A DNA stretch of 64,000 nt from Algoriphagus machipongonensis (GTDB lineage Bacteria > Bacteroidota > Bacteroidia > Cytophagales > Cyclobacteriaceae): the NCBI RefSeq assembly GCF_000166275.1, contig NZ_CM001023.1:3103001-3167000 (forward strand). The letters are read 5' to 3'. Shown here in pieces: positions 1 to 8,487 of the stretch. Under the pieces are notes generated by a model. That model did not search any database, was not told where the DNA came from, and was given only the letters and a program-made list of their open reading frames with translations. Position numbers and translations under genes: made by a program. Every line of letters begins with the position of its first letter. Position 1 is the first letter of the stretch.

Positions 1-653
1 TGCTCGCGCTCCTTGAGGTCTCCAGGAGAAAACTTCCAGTTGTGCTTTTCTTTATTAAGCCTTCTCAAGAGCCGTTGCCTCTGCTCCTCTTTTCCCAAAT
101 GAAGGAAAAACTTCAGAACGATTACTCCATTCTGGCTTATATGAGATTCAAAATTATTGATTTGATCAAATCGATTTTCCCAGAAAGCAGGCGTTATATC
201 ATCAACAGATTCAATCCCTGGGATATTCTCATTTAGAATATATTCTGGATGAACCCGAGTTACTAAGACATTTTCATAATGAGTTCGGTTAAAAACAGCA
301 TACTTCCCTCTCTCTGGAAGTGCCACATAATGTCTCCAAATAAAATCATGCTCTAATTCTCTCTTTGAAGGTGTTTTAAAACTATGCACTACTACTCCTC
401 TTGGATTAAACTCCTTAAAAACTTCACGAATAAGACTATCTTTTCCTGCGGTATCCATCCCCTGAAGGCATATTAAAACCGAATATTTATTATGGGCATA
501 CATGGTATCTTGATGCTCACTCAATTCCTCACGATACTCATTCAGCTTCTTGGATTTCTTTTTCTCAGAAGTTTCTAAATCCAGAAATGTTGGAGTAGTT
601 TTTAAGTCAATAGGATTACTGACCTTCAAATTTTCAATATCGACATGTCTCAT
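1..653 (-). CDS. ppk2: PPK2-family polyphosphate kinase (3' end cut off by the window)
   Basis: This gene reads leftward from an ATG at 653 and runs off the window edge, so only about 217 N-terminal residues are visible. PPK2 enzymes are cytosolic and transfer phosphate between polyphosphate and nucleotides. The Walker A loop GMDTAGKDS is at about residues 65-73, followed by the family signatures RELEHDFIWRHY and NRTHYENVLVTRVHPE, which include the lid module. These place the family securely. The subclass (ADP-, AMP- or GDP-acting) cannot be decided from this part. No gene overlaps it, and the next gene (777) is divergent. Confidence 0.9.
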   Translation of the reverse strand, partial: MRHVDIENLKVSNPIDLKTTPTFLDLETSEKKKSKKLNEYREELSEHQDTMYAHNKYSVLICLQGMDTAGKDSLIREVFKEFNPRGVVVHSFKTPSKRELEHDFIWRHYVALPERGKYAVFNRTHYENVLVTRVHPEYILNENIPGIESVDDITPAFWENRFDQINNFESHISQNGVIVLKFFLHLGKEEQRQRLLRRLNKEKHNWKFSPGDLKERE

Positions 654-776
654 AATAAAAACTTTATTCAATAAAAATTTAGCTTAAAAGCATAAACCAA
701 GATAATATTTTAAATTGAAGCCTGAAGACTTCTTCTAAATTTTGATTTTATAAAAAGCCACCCACTCTATTTAGAA

Positions 777-1922
777 ATGACATTAACCCCAAAAACAGAT
801 TTATTAAAAAACAGGTATTTAGCATTAGATGTATTGAGAGGATTGACCATCGCTTTTATGATAGTAGTAAATTCTGCTGGCGACTGGTCCAACCTATATG
901 CCCCATTGGCACATGCTAAATGGCACGGATTCACTCCCACAGACCTCGTGTTCCCCACCTTTCTATTCGTAGTTGGTAATGCCATGAGTTTTTCCATGAA
1001 AAAACTTCAAGAAATGCCAACTTCTGCTTTTTTTAAAAAAGTAGGAAAAAGAACTTTACTCATCTTTCTTATAGGCTGGTTACTCAATGCCTTCCCTTTT
1101 TATGACATATCTGAGACCGGAAACTTTAGCCTTATTAACATTACTGAAGTAAGACTGTTTGGTGTACTACAAAGAATTGCTCTATGCTATTTCTTTGCCG
1201 CTATCATCCTTTATATTGGAGGTGTAAGGTTAGGATGGATTTTTAGTGGCATAGCCCTATTAACCTATTGGGGAATCATGTATGTTTTTGGTGACAGCTC
1301 AGACCCCTATGGCCTAACAGGTAATGCTGCCATCAAACTAGATTTAAGCCTAATCGGTGTGGATAGAATGTATGGAGGTGAAGGAATTCCATTTGATCCA
1401 GAAGGTCTACTAAGCACCCTTCCATCCATCGTAAATGTAATAGCTGGATACATCATAGGTAAAATGGTTCAGAAGTATGGAAACACCCTAGAAAGTATTA
1501 AAAAGCTACTTATTGGTGCTGTAGTTTTAATTGTCTTGGCCTATATCTGGGACATTGTATTTCCTATTAACAAAAAGATATGGACTAGCTCCTATGTTCT
1601 ACTTACCGTAGGAATAGATATGGTGCTTCTGGCTTTATTGGTTTATATCATCGAATTACAAAAAGTAAAAAACTGGACGTACTTCTTTGAAGTCTTTGGC
1701 AGAAACCCACTCATACTTTATGTTGCTTCTGGTATAGTCATTTCCCTTCTGAGTATGATACCTGTAGGTGAAACTACCTTGCGTGGGGTGATTTATCAAA
1801 ACATTTTCACCAGTTGGTTAAATCCTAAAAATGCATCATTTTTCTTTGCCTTTACTTACATGCTAGTGATTTGGTTGATAGGTCTTTGGATGGACAAAAG
1901 AAAAATCTACATCAAGGTTTAA
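777..1922 (+). CDS. DUF5009 / HGSNAT-like multipass membrane acyltransferase (COG4299)
   Basis: A 381-residue integral membrane protein with about ten hydrophobic segments. The N-terminal signature LDVLRGLTIAFMIVVN (about 18-33) and the following HAKWHGFTPTDLVFPTFLF block are typical of bacterial relatives of heparan-alpha-glucosaminide N-acetyltransferase, sometimes called NagX. Eukaryotic members acetylate glucosamine ends across a membrane. The bacterial substrate is not settled, though a role in amino-sugar handling is often assumed. The gene stands alone, divergent from the polyphosphate kinase, and is closed by a strong terminator. ATG at 777 begins MTLTPKTDLL and no better start is visible. 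Confidence 0.85.
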   Translation: MTLTPKTDLLKNRYLALDVLRGLTIAFMIVVNSAGDWSNLYAPLAHAKWHGFTPTDLVFPTFLFVVGNAMSFSMKKLQEMPTSAFFKKVGKRTLLIFLIGWLLNAFPFYDISETGNFSLINITEVRLFGVLQRIALCYFFAAIILYIGGVRLGWIFSGIALLTYWGIMYVFGDSSDPYGLTGNAAIKLDLSLIGVDRMYGGEGIPFDPEGLLSTLPSIVNVIAGYIIGKMVQKYGNTLESIKKLLIGAVVLIVLAYIWDIVFPINKKIWTSSYVLLTVGIDMVLLALLVYIIELQKVKNWTYFFEVFGRNPLILYVASGIVISLLSMIPVGETTLRGVIYQNIFTSWLNPKNASFFFAFTYMLVIWLIGLWMDKRKIYIKV

Positions 1923-1964
1923 TTCTAAAACACAGCAATTCAACTAACTCCATCAATCATTTGT

Positions 1965-2002
1965 AAAAAATCCCTGTTTGGTAATAAACAGGGATTTTTT
2001 TT
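1965..2002 (+). terminator. Rho-independent terminator after the DUF5009 gene
   Basis: AATCCCTGTTT and AAACAGGGATT form a perfect stem around a short GGTAAT loop, and a run of eight T follows. It sits 43 bases after the stop at 1922. Confidence 0.85.
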
Positions 2003-2397
2003 GACCTTAAAATTGGAGTTTGGCGTTTTAGATATCGATGATTATCGATAAAAAAGAGTAATCATTGCTCCTATAAAACCCAAAGGGTTTCTTGACATGG
2101 TGGATGTTACAGGACATCCTGAGTTTATCTTAAAATCAGTCTTACCTAAACCCATGTTAAATTCTTAAGGTGTGGCTCCCAATTTTAGCAGATGCAATAA
2201 TCGAATTACAGGAGATAATATTAATGTTTTGATCGATCATTTTTTAGTGAGTCAAGTGCTTCAAATTATTGGCAGAAAAACATGGAATCCTTATCTTGAA
2301 AAAGATAAAGTACTCATCCAAGACATCAGAATCCTACTTATATATGGTTCTGATTACTTCACAATCTATCTAAAATAAACTTTTAAAAGCTCTCAAT
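2003..2397. other. Intergenic stretch with apparent decayed coding sequence
   Basis: No convincing intact gene lies in these 395 bases. Two short plus-strand protein-like pieces can be read: one at about 2070-2168, ending in a stop, with text such as GFLDMVDVTGHPEFILKS, and an open frame at 2172-2378 starting from GTG. Neither has a recognisable family and the two are in different frames. This could be the remains of one older gene, but I cannot name it. Confidence 0.35.
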
Positions 2398-2955
2398 ATG
2401 GATCAGGCAGCAAAAACCATGATTGAAAATCTTCATAAAAAAACAGGGAAAAGTCTCGATGAATGGATCTCCATTGTGAAAAAAGAAAATTTTGCTAAGC
2501 ATGGTGAGATCCTCAAATATTTAAAGACCAATCATGACTTTACCCATGGTTTTGCCAACCTTGTTGCTCTTAAAACTCTAAAATCTGATGCTGGATCAGT
2601 AAATGAAACAGATGAATTAATAACAAAACAATACAAAGGAAAAGAACATTTCCTCCCTTTATTCGAAAAGCTTAAGAAAGAAATAAGTGCGTTTGGCAAG
2701 GATGTGGAATTTGCTCCCAAAAACTCTTATGTCAGTGTCAGAAGAAAAAAGCAGTTTGCCTTACTTGTGCCAGCGACAAAGACACGATATGAAGTAGGTA
2801 TCAATTTGAAAGGTCAAGAGCCGAAGGGGATACTTGAACTTGATACAAAATCCAGTGGAATGGTAAGCCATAGAGTAATGATTATCAATCCTGAAGAGCA
2901 ATACTCCAAAGAACTCATCAATTGGCTAAAAAAAGCTTACGAAGCTGCTGGCTAA
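2398..2955 (+). CDS. DUF4287 / DUF5655 domain protein
   Basis: A 185-residue soluble protein. Residues 1-55 match the DUF4287 pattern (a helical stretch with the TGKSLDEWISIVKK motif and a KHGEILKYLKTNHDFTHG block). The rest matches DUF5655, with the SYVSVRRKKQFALL motif and the late conserved VSHRV segment. The family is common in Bacteroidota and Actinobacteria and its biochemical role is unknown. ATG at 2398 is well placed and there is no signal peptide. The gene appears monocistronic. The family call is from memory of these motifs. Confidence 0.8.
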   Translation: MDQAAKTMIENLHKKTGKSLDEWISIVKKENFAKHGEILKYLKTNHDFTHGFANLVALKTLKSDAGSVNETDELITKQYKGKEHFLPLFEKLKKEISAFGKDVEFAPKNSYVSVRRKKQFALLVPATKTRYEVGINLKGQEPKGILELDTKSSGMVSHRVMIINPEEQYSKELINWLKKAYEAAG

Positions 2956-3052
2956 ACTTACCATTTACAAAAAAAACGCAAAATTGATCAATAACTGAGG
3001 TGTTTATTTCCTATTTCAGAGATACCTTGGAAGTCAATTGACTTTCAAAAGC

Positions 3053-5338
3053 ATGAAAAAATACGATCAGCCATCCCCCTATTATATCACCTTATTTTTT
3101 GTTTTTATCTTCTCATTATTTGGGAATTTATCTCAAGCTCAAATTACTGAAGACACCTATCACAGAGCTGAGTATTTTCTGAGCAATAACATTCAAAAAG
3201 AAGTTTATCACCTCTCGGTCAATCCAAACTGGCTGGAAGGAAAAACTAAGTTTTGGCACCAAACATACACGGAGGATGGCAAGCGTTTTTTTGTGACAGA
3301 TATCTTGAAAAAGACTACCAAAGAAGCTTTTGACCATGATGAACTGGCAAGTCTTCTAAGTGAAAAAACTGATGGGGATATAGCTGCTAAAAATTTGCCT
3401 TTCAATCGAATCCAAATCAAAGAGAATGGGGAAATCAGTTTTGAGTGGAAAAACCAAAGCTGGACTTATTCGGAAGGGAACTTAGAATCGAAAAGAGCTT
3501 CTGATCGACCCAATAGGGATTATTCTGTTTCTCCCGATAGAAAGTGGAAAGCTTATGTAAAAAACTTTAATCTGTTTGTTGAGAATCTTGAAACCGGAGA
3601 AGAAAGTCAATTGAGTTTCGATGGAAAAAAAGATTACGAATACGCTTCTAATTGGGGTTGGTCTGATATGATTTATGGCGAAAATGGGGAGAGACCTGCT
3701 CATTTTAGAGTCAACTGGTCACCAGATTCAAAGAAAATTCAAACCCAAATTGTGGATTTGAGGCTAGCTGAGAAAATGTTGCTATTGGATAATAGTCAGG
3801 ATGATAAATTTCGTCCACAACTCCAGGGCTATTACCGTGGGTCTCCAGGAGATACTACTGTAGTCACCTATATACCTATACTTGTTGATTTAGAAACAAA
3901 GAAACTCACCAAATTCAGTGAGTTAGCCCTACCCCATTTTATAGGAATGTATTTTAATTGGGATCGTGATAGTGAGCATATTTTTGGCACTTATTTACAT
4001 CGTGGATTCAAAGCTTTCGACCTTTTAGAAATCGATGCTCAAACTACAGAAATCCGCAAAGTATATTCGGAAAGCTCCCCTACTCATGTGAACAACAATA
4101 ATATTTTTAGGAGACTGGATAATGGTTCCTTTATTCTAGGCACTGAAAAGTCAGGCTGGAATCAATTGTACCTAATGAATTGGAAGTCCGGGGATTTGAT
4201 CAATCGAATCACAGATGGAGAATATGTCGTGAAGAACCTACTTTATATAGATGAAGACAATGAGGTGATTTACTTTGAAGCAAATGGCAAGGAAGAAGGC
4301 GTAAACCCCTATTATTCTTTTGTTTATAAAGTTAATTTCGATGGATCAGAGCTTACCCTCTTGACGCCGGAAAACTCTTTTCATGATGTTTCTTATTCTC
4401 CAGGGAGTGATTACTTCGTAGACAATTATTCTACGGTTGCTGAACCGACCAACTCGGTTGTCAGAGAATTGAAAACAGGAAAAATTGTCCATGAAATTTC
4501 TAAAGCTGACATTTCAAATCTATTAGAAAGAGGATATCAAAGCCCAAAACAATTTACCGCAACTGCCAAAGATGGAAAAACCACCATTTATGGGATATAT
4601 TATGTGCCTACCAACTTCTCCTCTAAAAAGAAATACCCTATAGTAGATTACACATACACCGGCCCCCATATTGACATTACTCCAAAGACCTTTAGCGGTG
4701 GTTTGGTGGGATTACAGCAACCCATGGCAGAGTTAGGTTTTGTGGTAGTCACAGTGGATGGATTAGGCACACATGGTAGAGGAAAAGCATTTAACGATGT
4801 TTCCTATAAAAACCTAGGTGATGGAACTACTGACCATGTATTGGCAATTAAAGAACTCGCTTCTCAGCATAAGTTTATGGATGTAGATAAAGTTGGAATT
4901 TTTGGTCACTCTGCTGGAGGTTATGATGCAGCAAGAGCCATCTTATTACATCCTGACTTTTATAAAGTAGCCGTTGCTTCTGCAGGTGACCATGACCATC
5001 GAATGGAAAAAGCTTGGTGGCCAGAAATGTACATGGGATATCCTGTAGGAGACTTCTATCATCAGCAATCTAATATCACCAATGCAGCAAACCTGAAGGG
5101 TCATTTGTTACTGGCTCATGGAGGAATAGACGAAAACGTAAACCCTTCGGCAACTTTCAAATTTGCAGAAGCTCTAATCAATGCAGGGAAGGACTTTGAT
5201 CTATTCATCTGGCCAAGCCGAAATCATAGTTTTGGCAGGACAAATGGAGATTATTTTACAAAAAAACGCTGGGACTATTTTATTGAACACTTAATGGGAG
5301 AAGAACCCATTAGGCATTACAAAATAAAAACTGATTGA
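3053..5338 (+). CDS. Secreted S9-family dipeptidyl peptidase IV-like serine protease
   Basis: A 761-residue exported peptidase. After a hydrophobic signal ending in SQAQ come an N-terminal DPPIV-like beta-propeller (roughly 40-480) and a C-terminal alpha/beta-hydrolase domain. The catalytic triad is readable: nucleophile Ser620 in GHSAGG, Asp693 in HGGIDENV, His725 in RNHSFGR. Family members remove N-terminal dipeptides, usually after proline, and in this phylum sit in the periplasm or envelope. I start at ATG 3053 (MKKYDQP) rather than the upstream in-frame TTG at 3038, because the signal peptide begins there. A terminator follows directly. Confidence 0.9.
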   Translation: MKKYDQPSPYYITLFFVFIFSLFGNLSQAQITEDTYHRAEYFLSNNIQKEVYHLSVNPNWLEGKTKFWHQTYTEDGKRFFVTDILKKTTKEAFDHDELASLLSEKTDGDIAAKNLPFNRIQIKENGEISFEWKNQSWTYSEGNLESKRASDRPNRDYSVSPDRKWKAYVKNFNLFVENLETGEESQLSFDGKKDYEYASNWGWSDMIYGENGERPAHFRVNWSPDSKKIQTQIVDLRLAEKMLLLDNSQDDKFRPQLQGYYRGSPGDTTVVTYIPILVDLETKKLTKFSELALPHFIGMYFNWDRDSEHIFGTYLHRGFKAFDLLEIDAQTTEIRKVYSESSPTHVNNNNIFRRLDNGSFILGTEKSGWNQLYLMNWKSGDLINRITDGEYVVKNLLYIDEDNEVIYFEANGKEEGVNPYYSFVYKVNFDGSELTLLTPENSFHDVSYSPGSDYFVDNYSTVAEPTNSVVRELKTGKIVHEISKADISNLLERGYQSPKQFTATAKDGKTTIYGIYYVPTNFSSKKKYPIVDYTYTGPHIDITPKTFSGGLVGLQQPMAELGFVVVTVDGLGTHGRGKAFNDVSYKNLGDGTTDHVLAIKELASQHKFMDVDKVGIFGHSAGGYDAARAILLHPDFYKVAVASAGDHDHRMEKAWWPEMYMGYPVGDFYHQQSNITNAANLKGHLLLAHGGIDENVNPSATFKFAEALINAGKDFDLFIWPSRNHSFGRTNGDYFTKKRWDYFIEHLMGEEPIRHYKIKTD

Positions 5339-5348
5339 TATTAAAGGG

Positions 5349-5393
5349 AAAAAAGAGAGGGGTTTGGAACTACATCCAAACCCCTCTCTTTTT
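5349..5393. terminator. Bidirectional terminator between convergent genes
   Basis: AAAAAGAGAGGGGTTTGG pairs with CCAAACCCCTCTCTTTTT around an 8-base loop. A-runs on one side and T-runs on the other suit both the peptidase gene ending at 5338 and the DUF3109 gene ending at 5396. Confidence 0.85.
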
Positions 5394-5395
5394 AA

Positions 5396-5959
5396 TCAAC
5401 CTTCAATCTCCTTGAGCAAGTCTTCATACCAAGCCTCTCCATATTTCCGGATCAAGGCATCTTTTAGAAATTTATAAATCGGCACTTTTAAAGAAGATCC
5501 TAATTGGCAAGCCGGATCACAGATATGCCAGCGATCGTAATTCAAGGCATCAAATTCATCATATTTCGTCACTCTAATAGGGTACATATGACAGCTGATC
5601 GGTTTTTTCCAACTGATTTTACCATCTAGGTAAGCTTGTTCTATTCCACATTTTAGTATCCCTCTATCATCATACAAGGCATATGCACACTCTCTATTGT
5701 CTCCTATCGTAGGAGTTCCTTTATCTCCATCCTTATCTATCACCCAAGTACCCTGTTCTTTGATAGCTTGCCTTCCTTCTTCCGAAATATAGTCTTTGAC
5801 AATGGGATAAATATCCTCGATTATTTTCGTTTCTTCTTCCTCTAAGGGAGCTCCAGCATCTCCTTCCACACAACAGGCACCTTTACAAGCCTCCAAATCA
5901 CAAACAAAAAAGTTCTCTTTGATATCATCAGAAAGAACCGCATTTCCTACTAAAATCAT
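5396..5959 (-). CDS. DUF3109 family cysteine-rich protein
   Basis: A 187-residue soluble protein with the DUF3109 N-terminal block [20 protein letters not shown] and further conserved cysteines ([27 protein letters not shown]). The family resembles YkgJ-like metal-binding proteins, and the cysteines probably bind zinc or an iron-sulfur cluster. The function is unknown. The longest frame begins at a TTG (5992), but family members start just before this block, so I use ATG 5959 (MILVGNAV). It lies 50 bases downstream of the thioesterase gene on the same strand and is probably cotranscribed with it. Confidence 0.85.
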   Translation of the reverse strand: MILVGNAVLSDDIKENFFVCDLEACKGACCVEGDAGAPLEEEETKIIEDIYPIVKDYISEEGRQAIKEQGTWVIDKDGDKGTPTIGDNRECAYALYDDRGILKCGIEQAYLDGKISWKKPISCHMYPIRVTKYDEFDALNYDRWHICDPACQLGSSLKVPIYKFLKDALIRKYGEAWYEDLLKEIEG

Positions 5960-6009
5960 AACCGGGTCAAATTTGAATCCAAATGTAAGCAAAGTGTTTC
6001 AAAAGGAAT

Positions 6010-6483
6010 TTATGTTCTGGCTTTTTGAAAATCCTTTCTCTTCACATACACCCCTTTCTTAAGACTCGCTATCACATTTCCTGCTTCATCTTTGACTTCG
6101 CATGGAAACTCAACCACATGCTTTCCGTCCTTATTTGCAAGCTCTTTCACTCCTTGGATTTCGTCTTGACTTAGTGAAAACGTTGCGTAAACAACTCCTT
6201 TTCCAGGTTTTACAAAATCGATGGAAGCATACTTATCCCAAACGATATAATCTTCTCCCAAATTTGCGATTAAAATAAACATGAAAAACGGATCACACAT
6301 GGAGTAAAGTGAGCCTCCAAAGGCAGTTCCAATCAAATTTCTATTAAACCAAGTCACCTTCAATCTCACTTTAAAAAACTTAAAATCATCAGAGTGCTCT
6401 ACAACCTTTATCCCAGAGAAAAGAAAAGGTGGATACCAATTCACTAACCTGATTAACCTTTTAAATTTTTTATCACGACTCAT
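6010..6483 (-). CDS. DUF4442 hotdog-fold thioesterase-like protein
   Basis: A 157-residue protein with a single hotdog domain. The central NRNLIGTAFGGSLYSMCDPF segment is typical of the DUF4442/PaaI-like branch, in which the helix carrying GG(S/A)xY lines the acyl-thioester site. It probably hydrolyses a small acyl-CoA, with unknown substrate. ATG at 6483 (MSRDKKFKRL). It is the first gene of a likely two-gene unit with the DUF3109 gene. A short inverted repeat lies 38 bases upstream. Confidence 0.8.
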   Translation of the reverse strand: MSRDKKFKRLIRLVNWYPPFLFSGIKVVEHSDDFKFFKVRLKVTWFNRNLIGTAFGGSLYSMCDPFFMFILIANLGEDYIVWDKYASIDFVKPGKGVVYATFSLSQDEIQGVKELANKDGKHVVEFPCEVKDEAGNVIASLKKGVYVKRKDFQKART

Positions 6484-6520
6484 AATTAAAATTTAACCGA
6501 ATTATTTAAGACTATCCTTA

Positions 6521-6543
6521 CTGTATAGAAAATATTTATACAG
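6521..6543. promoter_or_regulatory. Inverted repeat upstream of the thioesterase gene
   Basis: CTGTATA and TATACAG form a perfect 7-bp inverted repeat separated by 9 bases. It lies between the thioesterase start (6483) and rnpB. It could be an operator, but no regulator can be linked to it. Apart from a second small hairpin (GCTTCA/TGAAGC, 6608-6628), nothing else is evident in 6484-6700. Confidence 0.3.
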
Positions 6544-6700
6544 AAGACTATATATCAACCACTTAGTAAGCAGATCAAACTAAATCAACGCTTCAAAATT
6601 TTTTTAGGCTTCAAAAAATGCCTGAAGCAATTCACATTTCCTGAAAACCATTTTTAAAATAACTGAAACCTATCTGGAATAAAATTCCGTTCTTTACTTC

Positions 6701-7126
6701 GTGCAAGTCGTCTTGCCGTCCCGTACTTGAAAATTCAATTTCGATTGGATGTATTAGAGTTGCGGGGAGGAAAGTCCGGGCAACATAGAGCACCATACTT
6801 CCTAACGGGAAGGGGGCTAACTGGTGACGGTTAGTTTACAGACAGTGCCACAGAAAACAAACCACCTATTGGTTTTTAACCAGTGGGAAAGGGTGAAAAG
6901 GTGGGGTAAGAGCCCACCGCCCCGTCAGTGATGCCGGGGGCATGGCAAACCTTATGGGTTGAAAGATCAAATAGGTTCCGCTTTGGATTAAATTCCAAAA
7001 AAAGTTGCTCGCTTTTATGCGGAATGGGTAGATCGATGGATCCCGATTGTGAAGTCGGGACTAGATAAATGGCAGGAGCCCTGAATTTTTCAGGGAACAG
7101 AACCCGGCTTATAGACTTGCACTTTT
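6701..7126 (+). ncRNA. rnpB: RNase P RNA
   Basis: This is the catalytic RNA of ribonuclease P, which matures tRNA 5' ends. It contains the universal blocks GAGGAAAGTCCGGGC (about 6767-6781), the ACAGNNNNGCCACAG-like segment (about 6839-6853), GGTAAGAGCCCACC (about 6905-6918) and ACAGAACCCGGCTTATAG (about 7098-7115). The ends GTGCAAGTC and GACTTGCAC pair to close helix P1, which fixes both boundaries. A T-run follows immediately and may serve as terminator. The response regulator gene starts only 19 bases later. Several spurious open frames cross this RNA. Confidence 0.95.
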
Positions 7127-7144
7127 TTCTATTAAATTCGAGAC

Positions 7145-8302
7145 ATGTCAAAGATTTTAATCATTGATGACGAAAAAGTCATCCGAGCTACATTACGTGA
7201 GATTCTAGAGTATGAAAAATTTGATGTTACAGAAGCCCAAGATGGTGCTGAAGGACTCAGTAAATTAACCGAGGAGGATTTTGATCTGGTACTTTGTGAT
7301 GTCAAAATGCCAAAAATGGATGGGATTGAGGTTTTAGAAAAAGCCAAAGCCTTGGTAAAATCACCTCAGTTTATCATGATTTCTGCTCATGGCAGTATCG
7401 AAACTGCTGTCGAAGCCACAAAAAAAGGAGCCTTTGACTTCATCCCAAAGCCACCTGATCTCAATAGATTACTTTTGACCGTCAGAAATGCGCTAGAGAA
7501 GAAAAACTTAATTACTGAGACCAAAGTCTTAAAGAAAAAGCTTTCTAAAAAGCTGGACATGGTTGGTGATTCACCTGCAATAAAGCATGTGAAAGAAACC
7601 ATTGAAAAAGTTGCTCCCACAGACGCTCGTGTGCTAATCACAGGCCCAAATGGAACGGGAAAGGAATTGGTTGCGCATTGGGTTCACGCAAAAAGTAACA
7701 GATCTTCCAACCCTTTTGTGGCAGTAAACTGTGCTGCGATCCCTTCAGAACTTATTGAAAGCGAATTATTTGGTCATGAAAAAGGGGCATTTACTTCGGC
7801 GCATAAACAACGTCAAGGAAAATTTGAACAAGCTCAAGGAGGCACACTATTCTTAGATGAAATTGGTGACATGTCCCTTTCAGCTCAATCAAAAGTCCTT
7901 CGAGCTTTACAGGAAAATTTGATCAATCGAGTCGGAAGCGACAAAAACATCAAAGTGGATGTTAGAGTACTTGCGGCTACTAATAAAGATTTGAAATCCG
8001 AAATTAAGGAAAACAATTTCAGAGAGGATTTGTATCACCGGTTAAGCGTGATTTTGATTCAGGTACCTGCATTAAAAGAAAGAAAAGAAGATATCCCTCT
8101 ATTGGTCGACAAGTTTTTAGAAGATATCGCTGCTGAAAACGGATCACCCAAAAAGACGATCTCCACGGCCGCAATTAAAAAGCTTCAGGAGTTTCCCTGG
8201 ACAGGAAATATTCGTGAATTAAGAAATGTAATTGAACGTCTGGTAATTCTAGGAGAACCAGAAATCAGTATTGAGGATATAAAAAAATATGCTGACTATT
8301 AA
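7145..8302 (+). CDS. Sigma-54-type response regulator (receiver plus AAA+ domain, no HTH)
   Basis: A 385-residue NtrC-like protein. Residues 1-120 are a receiver domain with acidic pocket D8/D9 and phosphoacceptor D52. Residues about 140-375 are the sigma-54 AAA+ ATPase, with Walker A GPNGTGKE at 167-174, Walker B GGTLFLDEIGD, and the GAFTGA loop altered to GAFTSA at 214-219. The protein ends just after the NIRELRNVIERL sensor region, so the usual Fis-type DNA-binding helix-turn-helix is missing. It starts 19 bases after rnpB, with no partner histidine kinase nearby. Such HTH-less forms occur in Bacteroidota; how they find promoters is unclear. Confidence 0.9.
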   Translation: MSKILIIDDEKVIRATLREILEYEKFDVTEAQDGAEGLSKLTEEDFDLVLCDVKMPKMDGIEVLEKAKALVKSPQFIMISAHGSIETAVEATKKGAFDFIPKPPDLNRLLLTVRNALEKKNLITETKVLKKKLSKKLDMVGDSPAIKHVKETIEKVAPTDARVLITGPNGTGKELVAHWVHAKSNRSSNPFVAVNCAAIPSELIESELFGHEKGAFTSAHKQRQGKFEQAQGGTLFLDEIGDMSLSAQSKVLRALQENLINRVGSDKNIKVDVRVLAATNKDLKSEIKENNFREDLYHRLSVILIQVPALKERKEDIPLLVDKFLEDIAAENGSPKKTISTAAIKKLQEFPWTGNIRELRNVIERLVILGEPEISIEDIKKYADY

Positions 8303-8316
8303 GGTCAGCATTATTT

Positions 8317-8436
8317 TTAACTATTCGGTTTTTCAGTAGTTGGAGCTTTTGCGTAAGCTGGACATGGTTTACTGGAAGCACATGCTCCTAATGCCATGAT
8401 CCCTACTAATAATGCGATTGTTGCTAATTTTTTCAT
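8317..8436 (-). CDS. Small lipoprotein, 39 residues
   Basis: A complete short frame runs from ATG 8436 to TAA 8317. It encodes a basic start (MKK), a hydrophobic core and a lipobox ending LGAC at residue 19, followed by ASSKPCPAYAK and a short Pro/Thr tail. After processing only about 21 residues would remain, lipid-anchored. Tiny lipoproteins with a CPAY-like motif are, from memory, found in other Cytophagales. The function is unknown. It is convergent with the response regulator (14-base gap) and faces the same way as the LuxE-like gene upstream. Confidence 0.65.
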   Translation of the reverse strand: MKKLATIALLVGIMALGACASSKPCPAYAKAPTTEKPNS

Positions 8437-8487
8437 AGTTCCTGTTTTATACTGACCAAATATGTTGATTAATTCTAAGTATTGCAA

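Noticed and set aside
42..236. Plus-strand 64-codon frame at the left edge
   Set aside because: It is antisense to the clear PPK2 coding sequence.
6876..7347. Open frames on the minus strand over rnpB and the start of the response regulator
   Set aside because: They overlap conserved RNase P RNA blocks and a receiver domain, and have no protein features.
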